Shown here piece by piece: positions 1 to 5,224 of a DNA stretch of 5,224 nt (the first letter of the stretch is position 1; each line of letters begins with the position of its first letter). The translations under genes and the position numbers were made by a program. The notes below the pieces were generated by a model. That model saw nothing but the letters and a program-made list of their open reading frames with translations. It searched no databases and had not been told where the DNA came from. The DNA is from Verrucomicrobiota bacterium (lineage in GTDB: Bacteria; Verrucomicrobiota; Verrucomicrobiia; Opitutales; UBA953). The DNA lies in assembly GCA_005798925.1 (NCBI GenBank), contig SYID01000047.1:1-5224 (forward strand). The letters run 5' to 3'.

Positions 1-1
1 G

Positions 2-640
2 GAGAACCAACGGCGCATCACGCGCACCCATGGTGGCGCGCTGTCCGACTTCAATCGTAACTTCCCGCCGCTCGACGACCGTAAGATCGAGGACGCCGAA
101 GCCAAGCGCCGGATCGGCAACCTCGCCGCTTCCCGCGTCAAGGCCGGCATGACCGTCTACCTCGATTCGGGTTCGACCATCTTCTTCGCCGCCGAAGCCA
201 TCGCCTCCGCCGGGGTGCCGGACCTCCAGATCGTCACGACCTGCCTGCCGACCGCCCAGCTCATCTCATGCCTGCCCGGCGTCGAAGTCTACATTCCAGG
301 GGGACTCTTCCTGACACGACACGCGATGGTCGCCGGCGACCGCACGCTCGAGGAAGTCGCCCGCTGGAACTTCGACGTGGCCCTCCTCGGCGCCGAAGGC
401 ATCGACGAGCACGGCCTGTGGAATTCTCAGCGCGACATCTCCCACCAGCAGCGCGAGGTCATCCGTCGCAGCGATGAAGTCCTCATCTGCATGAACAAGG
501 TGAAGCTCGGCCGCGGCGGACCTTGCGCGGTCACCCGCGACGTGAGCGCCCTCTTCCTGGTCACCGACGCGGATGCCGCCGCGGTGCAGAAAGCCAAGGT
601 CAAGCTGTCGCCGGACCGCGTCCTGACCGCCGTCGTCTGA
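2..640 (+). CDS. DeoR-family transcriptional regulator, C-terminal part (5' end cut by window edge)
   Basis: This is a likely repressor of the sugar operon that follows. The frame is open from base 2 to a TGA at 638-640, giving 212 visible residues. DeoR proteins are usually about 250 residues, so most of the N-terminal winged helix-turn-helix is off the left edge. The visible part begins with RTHGGAL (residues 8-14), the conserved DeoR linker just after the DNA-binding domain, so the ATG at 149 is internal and not the start. The DeoRC sensor domain follows, with LDSGST (54-59), a phosphate-binding loop related to sugar isomerase folds, then GAEGID (130-135) and a C-terminal VTDADA segment. 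Family members typically bind phosphorylated sugar intermediates and release DNA. Here the ligand is probably a rhamnulose or fuculose phosphate or a cleavage product, inferred only from the neighbours. The stretch where many relatives have D-S-S-K reads MNKVKLG (164-170). It ends 26 bases before the aldolase gene on the same strand. Family call is firm; target and ligand are inferred. Confidence 0.9.
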   Translation, partial: ENQRRITRTHGGALSDFNRNFPPLDDRKIEDAEAKRRIGNLAASRVKAGMTVYLDSGSTIFFAAEAIASAGVPDLQIVTTCLPTAQLISCLPGVEVYIPGGLFLTRHAMVAGDRTLEEVARWNFDVALLGAEGIDEHGLWNSQRDISHQQREVIRRSDEVLICMNKVKLGRGGPCAVTRDVSALFLVTDADAAAVQKAKVKLSPDRVLTAVV

Positions 641-651
641 AACCGCGCCGT

Positions 652-661
652 CCCCCCCCCC
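652..661. repeat. Homopolymer run of ten C in the 26-base gap before the aldolase gene
   Basis: Ten consecutive C bases end five bases before the ATG at 667. It is the longest single-base run I noticed in the window. It lies between the DeoR stop codon and the aldolase start, so a length change would not shift either reading frame. It could alter leader spacing or structure, or be a sequencing or assembly uncertainty. Confidence 0.9.
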
Positions 662-666
662 GAGGC

Positions 667-1422
667 ATGTCCGCCGAAGCGATCCAGCCCCTCCTGGAGC
701 TGTCTCATCAGCTCGGAAGCGACCGCCTGCGCATGGCGATCCTGGGCGAAGGCAACACTTCGGTACGTCTCGATGATGACACCTTCGCGGTGAAGGCCTC
801 CGGTTCGAACCTCGCCACCCTCACGGCCGCGGATGTCACTTCCTGCGCCTTCGAGCGACTGCTGCCGCTGCTGGACAAGACGTCCGCGACGGACGCCGAA
901 GTCGACCAGGCCCTGCTGGCCGCGCGCCTGGATGCTTCGGCCAAGAAGCCCTCCATCGAAGCCCTGTTCCACGCGTACCTGCTCACCCTGCCCGGTGTCC
1001 GCTGCGTCGGTCATGCGCATGCCATCGCGGTGAATCAGATCCTGTGCTCGCCGCGCGCCCGGGAGTTCGCCGAGAAGCGCGCATGTCCCGATGAGATCGT
1101 GATGTGCGGCGTCGAGTCCGTCTTCGTGCCCTATGCCGAACCCGGTCTCGGTCTCTCCCAGGCCATCCGGCGCGAAGTCGTCGCCTTCGTCAAACGCACC
1201 GGTCGCGACCCGAAGGTCATCCTGCTGCAGAATCACGGCATCATCGCAGTCGGCCCCTCGCCCAAGGCCGTCCTCGGCTCCCTGCTCATGGCCGAGAAAG
1301 CGGCCGAGATCTTCGTCGGCGCCGCCGCCCTCGGCGGACCGGTGTTCCTGACGGCGGACCAATGCGAACGCATCGCCGGCCGGCCCGACGAACATTACCG
1401 GCAGAAAATGCTGGGCATGTGA
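667..1422 (+). CDS. Class II (zinc-dependent) aldolase/adducin-family protein, probable sugar-phosphate aldolase
   Basis: This 251-residue cytoplasmic enzyme probably performs retro-aldol cleavage of a deoxy-ketose 1-phosphate to dihydroxyacetone phosphate and lactaldehyde. Class II aldolase landmarks appear in order: GEGNTS (27-32) and ASG (44-46) for substrate phosphate binding; PSIE with the candidate catalytic acid E98, then H102; zinc ligands H116 and H118 in GHAH; PYAEPG (155-160); and the third zinc ligand H190 in QNHG. It is longer than E. coli FucA (about 215 residues), with extra sequence between ASG and PSIE (about 47-94) and a C-terminal tail ending DEHYRQKMLG. The ATG at 667 is chosen because family similarity begins right after it; the frame is open further upstream, but that stretch overlaps the regulator and is arginine/proline-rich shadow sequence. 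GAGG at 662-665 is too close to the ATG to be a normal ribosome site. Substrate is uncertain: rhamnulose-1-P, fuculose-1-P or a related sugar phosphate are all possible. It lies between the regulator and rhaB, with 26- and 29-base gaps. Confidence 0.87.
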   Translation: MSAEAIQPLLELSHQLGSDRLRMAILGEGNTSVRLDDDTFAVKASGSNLATLTAADVTSCAFERLLPLLDKTSATDAEVDQALLAARLDASAKKPSIEALFHAYLLTLPGVRCVGHAHAIAVNQILCSPRAREFAEKRACPDEIVMCGVESVFVPYAEPGLGLSQAIRREVVAFVKRTGRDPKVILLQNHGIIAVGPSPKAVLGSLLMAEKAAEIFVGAAALGGPVFLTADQCERIAGRPDEHYRQKMLGM

Positions 1423-1451
1423 ACACCGCCCCTCCCCTGCCCCTCTCGACC
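1423..1451 (+). other. Pyrimidine-rich leader of rhaB without a Shine-Dalgarno motif
   Basis: The 29 bases between the aldolase stop and the rhaB ATG are almost all C and T with a few A, and contain no GGAG, GAGG or AGGA. Translation of rhaB therefore probably starts by an SD-independent route or by coupling to the aldolase stop codon. The gap is too short for a separate promoter plus leader, which supports cotranscription. Confidence 0.6.
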
Positions 1452-2921
1452 ATGTCCAATTACCTCGCCATCGACCTCGGAGCCGAATCCGGCCGCGTCA
1501 TCCTCGGCCAGCTCAAGGCCGGCAAATTCAAGATGAAGGAGGTGCACCGTTTCTCCAACGGCGCCATCACCGCCAACGGCACCCTCCGCTGGGACATCAT
1601 CCGCATCTTCCGTGAGATCCGCGTCGGTCTCGCCAAAGGCGCCAAGCTCGGACCCATCAAGTCGGTCGCCTGCGACTCCTGGGGCGTCGACTATGTCCTG
1701 CTCAAGGGCGACGGTCCGCTGCTCTCGCTGCCTTTCACCTATCGCGACGAACGTAGCTTCAAGTCCTACGAACTGGCCATGCGTCGTTTCTCCCAGAAGG
1801 AGATCTTCGAAGGGACCGGCATCGCCTCGATTTCGATCAACACGCTCTACCAGCTGTTCGACGACGCCGAGAACCGTCCGGAGATGCTGCAGTTCGCCGA
1901 CAAGTTCCTGCTCATCGGCGACTACGTCACGTGGTTGCTGACCGGCAAGGCCCGCGCCGAAGAAACGCTGATCTCCGGCAGCCAATGCTGGGACACCCGC
2001 AAGCGTGACTGGGCCTGGCCGGTGCTGAAGAAGCTCGGCATCCCGAAGCACATCTTCCCGAAGCCGGTGGCTCCCGGCGTGAAGCTCGGCAAGATGCTGC
2101 CGTATCTCGTCAAGGAGACCGGCCTCGGCAAGGCGGAGGTCGTCACGACCTGCGCCCATGACACCGCCGCGGCGGTCGCCGCCGTTCCTGCCACCAAAGG
2201 CGACGATTGGGCTTACCTTTCCTCCGGCACCTGGTCGCTCCTCGGCGTCGAACTGCCCCGTCCGCTCGTCAACGAGACCGTCCGCAAGGCCAAGTATACG
2301 AACGAGGTCGGCTTCGGCGGGACGTCCCGCTTCCTGAAGAATCTCGTCGGTCTCTGGGTGCTTCAGGAATGCCGGCGCGAGTGGATGGAGAAAGGCGAGG
2401 TGTCCGATTACGGCGAGATCGTGAAGCTCGCGCTCAAGGCGCCTTCGCTGCGTTCGTTCATCCGCCCCGACGACGTACGTTTCGCCAAGCGCGGCGACAT
2501 GGTCGCCAAGGTCCAGGCCTTCTGTCGCGAGACCAAGCAGCCGATCCCGAAGACGCACGGCGAGATCGCGCGGTGCGTGCTCGAATCCTTGGCCCTCCTT
2601 TATCGCGTCGAGATGGACGGCATGGAGAAACTCACCGGTCGCAAACTGAAGCGCCTGCACATCGTCGGCGGCGGCTGCCGCAACGCCCTGCTCAACCAGG
2701 CCACGGCCGACGCCACCGGCCGGACCGTCATCGCCGGACCCGTCGAAGCCACCGCCGCCGGCAACATCTTGGTCCAAGCCATCGCCATGAAGGAACTCAA
2801 GAACCTCGACGAACTCCGCAAGGTCGTCCGAAACTCCTTTGAGGTAGTGACTTACGCACCTAATCCCACCTCCGCCTGGGCCGTCGCCCAAGCCAAGTTT
2901 AATGGTTTAAAGAAATCATAA
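1452..2921 (+). CDS. rhaB: Rhamnulokinase (L-rhamnulose kinase, FGGY family)
   Basis: It transfers the ATP gamma-phosphate to O1 of L-rhamnulose, giving L-rhamnulose-1-phosphate, in the cytoplasm. The protein is 489 residues, the usual size for RhaB. The N-terminal FGGY domain has the phosphate loop IDLGAESGR (7-15), CDSWGVD (74-80) and YRDER (97-101), a sugar-side signature of rhamnulokinases. The candidate catalytic base is D237 in CAHDTAAAV. The C-terminal domain has LSSGTWSLLG (256-265), which opens the second actin-like fold, and the adenosine-binding VGGGCRN (405-411), followed by AAGN (435-438). No motif is missing and no frame break is seen. The ATG at 1452 is chosen because MSNYLAIDLG places the phosphate loop at the normal distance from the N-terminus; the frame is open well upstream, but that part overlaps the aldolase gene. 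The last 25 or so codons use more A/T-ending codons (GTA, ACT, GCA, TTA, TCA) than the rest. L-fuculose kinase is a less likely alternative; the DSWGVD and HDTA contexts favour RhaB. Confidence 0.95.
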   Translation: MSNYLAIDLGAESGRVILGQLKAGKFKMKEVHRFSNGAITANGTLRWDIIRIFREIRVGLAKGAKLGPIKSVACDSWGVDYVLLKGDGPLLSLPFTYRDERSFKSYELAMRRFSQKEIFEGTGIASISINTLYQLFDDAENRPEMLQFADKFLLIGDYVTWLLTGKARAEETLISGSQCWDTRKRDWAWPVLKKLGIPKHIFPKPVAPGVKLGKMLPYLVKETGLGKAEVVTTCAHDTAAAVAAVPATKGDDWAYLSSGTWSLLGVELPRPLVNETVRKAKYTNEVGFGGTSRFLKNLVGLWVLQECRREWMEKGEVSDYGEIVKLALKAPSLRSFIRPDDVRFAKRGDMVAKVQAFCRETKQPIPKTHGEIARCVLESLALLYRVEMDGMEKLTGRKLKRLHIVGGGCRNALLNQATADATGRTVIAGPVEATAAGNILVQAIAMKELKNLDELRKVVRNSFEVVTYAPNPTSAWAVAQAKFNGLKKS

Positions 2922-2959
2922 AACCCCTTACTCACCTCACACCTTTTCCACGTAATCAC
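2895..2959 (+). promoter_or_regulatory. A+T-rich, SD-less junction before the fusion gene
   Basis: The end of rhaB and the 38-base gap before the ATG at 2960 are markedly richer in A and T than the surrounding sequence, with TTTAAT at 2898-2903 and TTTAAA at 2906-2911. No matching -35 box was found at normal spacing, so a promoter is not demonstrated. The gap has no Shine-Dalgarno motif and little ability to fold; it could be an unstructured leader that helps start-codon access, or an internal promoter. Confidence 0.25.
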
Positions 2960-5152
2960 ATGTCCAACTACAAGTACGTCTCCCACCTCTGGAATGATGC
3001 CGAAGCCGCGAAGCTCGATCCGGTCGGCCGTCTGGTCTACCGCTCGAACAAGCTCGGCGCCGACCAGCGCATCACGAACACCGGCGGCGGCAACACTTCG
3101 TCCAAGATCGTCGAGAAGGATCCCCTGACCGGCGCCGACACCCAGGTCCTCTGGGTCAAGGGTTCCGGCGGCGACCTCCGCACCAGCAACCGCGACAACT
3201 TCTCGTCCCTCTATCAGGACAAGCTCATCGGCCTCCAGAAGTCCTACGCCGCCCGGACGGACAAAGGCCTGAAGTCCCAGGCCGAGGACGACATGGTCGC
3301 GATGTACAACCACGCCACCTTCAACCTCAACCCGCGCGCCTCGTCGATCGACACCCCGCTGCACAGTTTCCTGCCGGGCAAGCATGTCGACCACATGCAC
3401 CCCAACGCGATCATCTCGATCGCCGCTTCCAAGCACTGCGAAGCCCTGACCAAGGAGATCTTCGCCGGCAAGATGGCCTACGTGAAATGGATGCGCCCGG
3501 GCTTCGAGCTCGGCCTCGCCATGCAGGACATCTCCCGCCTGCAGCCCGCCATCAAGGCCATCATGATGGGCCAGCACGGCTTCATCTCGTGGGCCGACGA
3601 CGACAAGGCCTGCTACGAGCTGACCCTCTCGATGATCGAGCAGGCCGGCGCCTACATCGAAGACAAGTACCAGTCCAAGGGCGGCGACGCCAAGGCCTTC
3701 GGCGGCGCCCTCTACCAGACGCTCGACGCCGACAAGCGTCACGCGACCTTCGCGGCCATCCTGCCTTGGCTCCGCGGCCAGGTCTCCAAGGAGAAGCGCT
3801 TCATCGGCACGATCCAGGACGACGAGAAGATCCTCCGCTTCGTGAACTCCAAGGACGCCCCACGCCTCGCCGAGCTGGGCACCTCCTGCCCGGACCACTT
3901 CCTCCGCACCAAGATCAAGCCGCTCTACGTGAACTGGAACCCGCAGGCCGAAGACGCCGCCGCGCTGAAGACCAAGCTCGCCGCCGCCCTCGAGCAGTAC
4001 CGCAAGGACTACGCCGCCTATTACGACGCCTGCAAGCGCCCGAACTCCCCGGCGATGCGCGATCCGAACCCGACCGTCGTCCTCATCCCGGGCCTCGGCA
4101 TGATCGCCTGGGGCAAGGATAAGTCCGAATCCCGCGTCACGGCCGAGTTCTACAACTGCGCCGTCGAAGTCATGCGCGGCGCCGAAGCCATCGACCAGTA
4201 CATCGCCCTGCCCCAGCAGGAAGCCTTCGACATCGAGTACTGGCTGCTCGAAGAAGCGAAGCTGAAGCGCATGCCGGCCGAGAAGGAACTCGCCCGCCAG
4301 GTGATCATCGTCGTCGGCGCCGGCTCCGGCATCGGCAAGGAGACCGCCCATCGCCTCGTCAAGGAAGGCGCCCACATCGTCTGCGTCGACAAGAACGTCG
4401 AGGCCGCCCAGGCCACCGCCAAGGAGATCACCGACAAGCTCGGCACGGGCATCGGCGTCGCCGGCACCGGCCTCTCCAACTGCGGACCGGCCATCGGCCT
4501 CGCCGGCGACATCATGGACCGTTCCTCCATCCGCAAGATGCTCGACCAGGTCGCGCTCGCCTACGGCGGTTTCGACTCCATCTGCGTCACGGCGGGCATC
4601 TTCGTCTCCCCGGACACCACCGGCCACATCCCCGACGACAAGTGGGCCCTCACCTTCGCCCTCAACGTCACGGGCAGTTACCTCGTCGCCGACGAAGCCT
4701 TCAAGACCTGGAAGGAACAGGGTCTGCGCGGGAACCTCGTCCTGACCACCAGCGCCAACGCCGCCGTGGCCAAGAAGGGTTCCGTCGCCTACGACACCTC
4801 CAAGGCCGCCGCCAACCATCTCGTCCGCGAGATGGCCATGGAGCTCTCACCCCTCATCCGCGTCAACGGCGTGGCCCCGGCCACCGTCGTGCAGGGTTCG
4901 GCGATGTTCCCGCGCGACCGAGTGATCGCGTCGCTTGCGAAGTACAACATTCCCTACACCGATGACGAGGCGACCGATTCGCTGACCACGAAGCTCTCCC
5001 GCTTCTACGCCGATCGCACCCTGACCAAGAACCCCATCACCCCCGCCGACCAGGCCGAAGCCTACTTCCTCCTCGTGACCAACCGCCTCAGCAAGACGAC
5101 CGGACAGGTCATCACCGTCGACGGCGGCCTTCACGAAGCCTTCCTCCGCTAA
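2960..5152 (+). CDS. rhaEW: Bifunctional L-rhamnulose-1-phosphate aldolase / L-lactaldehyde dehydrogenase (class II aldolase fused to short-chain dehydrogenase)
   Basis: A 730-residue fusion that should cleave L-rhamnulose-1-phosphate to dihydroxyacetone phosphate plus L-lactaldehyde and oxidise the aldehyde to L-lactate. The aldolase half (about 1-430) has TGGGNTS (41-47), KGSGGDL (67-73), SIDTPLH (129-135) with D131 where the catalytic Glu of FucA-type enzymes would align, zinc ligands H145 and H147 in VDHMHP, and H206 in GQHG. The classical short-chain dehydrogenase half (about 447-730) has the Rossmann loop GAGSGIG (453-459), D477 at the end of strand beta2, which favours NAD+ over NADP+, D517, TAG (544-546), and the tetrad N569, S598, Y611, K615 (YDTSK), then VDGG (720-723). 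Both active sites look intact. The start is supported by YRSN and ITNTGGGNTS lying at the usual family position. Codon use is very strongly C/G-ending, suggesting high expression. It follows rhaB by 38 bases and completes the pathway from rhamnulose. Domain assignment is firm; exact substrate rests on family knowledge (RhaEW/YuxG type) and the rhaB neighbour. Confidence 0.93.
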   Translation: MSNYKYVSHLWNDAEAAKLDPVGRLVYRSNKLGADQRITNTGGGNTSSKIVEKDPLTGADTQVLWVKGSGGDLRTSNRDNFSSLYQDKLIGLQKSYAARTDKGLKSQAEDDMVAMYNHATFNLNPRASSIDTPLHSFLPGKHVDHMHPNAIISIAASKHCEALTKEIFAGKMAYVKWMRPGFELGLAMQDISRLQPAIKAIMMGQHGFISWADDDKACYELTLSMIEQAGAYIEDKYQSKGGDAKAFGGALYQTLDADKRHATFAAILPWLRGQVSKEKRFIGTIQDDEKILRFVNSKDAPRLAELGTSCPDHFLRTKIKPLYVNWNPQAEDAAALKTKLAAALEQYRKDYAAYYDACKRPNSPAMRDPNPTVVLIPGLGMIAWGKDKSESRVTAEFYNCAVEVMRGAEAIDQYIALPQQEAFDIEYWLLEEAKLKRMPAEKELARQVIIVVGAGSGIGKETAHRLVKEGAHIVCVDKNVEAAQATAKEITDKLGTGIGVAGTGLSNCGPAIGLAGDIMDRSSIRKMLDQVALAYGGFDSICVTAGIFVSPDTTGHIPDDKWALTFALNVTGSYLVADEAFKTWKEQGLRGNLVLTTSANAAVAKKGSVAYDTSKAAANHLVREMAMELSPLIRVNGVAPATVVQGSAMFPRDRVIASLAKYNIPYTDDEATDSLTTKLSRFYADRTLTKNPITPADQAEAYFLLVTNRLSKTTGQVITVDGGLHEAFLR

Positions 5153-5185
5153 GCCTGTGGCGTCGCCCTCTTCGTCCCTTGCTTT

Positions 5186-5212
5186 GTCGACCAGCTGACC
5201 CCTCAGGTCGGC
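5186..5212 (+). terminator. Weak hairpin downstream of the last gene, possible terminator
   Basis: CGACC (5188-5192) pairs with GGTCG (5206-5210). The stem extends outward through a U-G wobble and a G-C pair, and inward, after a 3-base bulge, through TGA/TCA around a CCCC loop. It starts 34 bases after the stop codon. No T-run follows, so it is not a standard intrinsic terminator, and in GC-rich DNA such stems arise by chance. The remaining bases 5153-5224 hold no recognisable gene. Confidence 0.2.
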
Positions 5213-5224
5213 CTGACGTCGGCC

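Noticed and set aside
149..640. ATG at 149 as the start of the regulator
   Set aside because: The frame is open back to base 2, and the residues before it include the conserved RTHGGAL linker of DeoR proteins, so 149 is internal.
523..666. N-terminal extension of the aldolase to an ATG at 523
   Set aside because: The extension overlaps the regulator in another frame and is arginine/proline-rich shadow sequence; family similarity starts after 667.
1104..1451. N-terminal extension of rhaB to an ATG at 1104
   Set aside because: It overlaps the aldolase gene and is very arginine-rich; the phosphate loop is correctly placed from 1452.
2137..2151. 15-base palindrome (seven-base arms, one-base centre) inside rhaB, with a 14-base partial copy at 231-244
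   Set aside because: Both copies encode V-T-T-C in frame with favoured codons; palindromes of this size are expected by chance in GC-rich coding DNA, and no copy lies in a gap where an operator would be expected.
427..2891. Two further long - strand open frames (427-1395 and 1395-2891)
   Set aside because: They are mirror images of the aldolase and rhaB genes, low in complexity and without motifs; the sense proteins carry clear family signatures.
2904..2926. Possible GGTTT/AAACC hairpin as a terminator at the end of rhaB
   Set aside because: A five-pair A/T-rich stem with a loop of about 12 bases and no T-run is too weak; the short gap suggests readthrough.
2852..4819. Long open frame on the - strand (655 codons) antisense to the fusion gene
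   Set aside because: It is rich in G, V, L, D and A with no recognisable domain. The sense gene rarely uses TTA, CTA or TCA, which leaves the opposite strand free of stops.
5207..5224. GTCGGCC direct repeat at the right edge
   Set aside because: Only two seven-base copies, cut by the window end; not enough to call a repeat element.

Overview
The window is a GC-rich, strongly C/G-ending-codon stretch that reads as one same-strand deoxy-sugar (L-rhamnose, possibly also L-fucose) catabolic gene cluster. All four genes are on the + strand with gaps of only 26, 29 and 38 bases, so they look like one transcription unit. No RNA gene, mobile element or CRISPR array was seen. The protein types and gene order, the high GC, and the lack of Shine-Dalgarno motifs suggest a bacterium of the Verrucomicrobia/Planctomycetes group. 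That is a judgement from memory of such operons, not a computed assignment.

Layout: (1) positions 2-640, the C-terminal four fifths of a DeoR-family sugar-phosphate-sensing repressor, cut by the left edge inside its N-terminal DNA-binding domain; (2) 667-1422, a stand-alone class II (zinc) aldolase of 251 residues with a complete set of zinc ligands; (3) 1452-2921, a full-length rhamnulokinase (489 residues); (4) 2960-5152, a 730-residue fusion of a rhamnulose-1-phosphate aldolase domain and a short-chain dehydrogenase domain (RhaEW type), which should cleave the sugar phosphate and oxidise the lactaldehyde product. The last 72 bases hold only a weak hairpin.

How the genes fit together: L-rhamnulose, made by an isomerase not present here, would be phosphorylated by RhaB. 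The RhaE domain would split L-rhamnulose-1-phosphate into dihydroxyacetone phosphate and L-lactaldehyde, and the RhaW domain would oxidise L-lactaldehyde to L-lactate with NAD(P)+. The separate class II aldolase is a second candidate for the cleavage step or handles a related substrate such as L-fuculose-1-phosphate. The DeoR protein is the likely local repressor. Isomerase, transporter and any microcompartment shell genes would have to lie outside the window.

I see no clearly undescribed system. The points worth a second look are the two aldolases in one operon, the ten-C run just before the second gene, the absence of ribosome-binding motifs at all three visible starts, and an A+T-rich island before the last gene.
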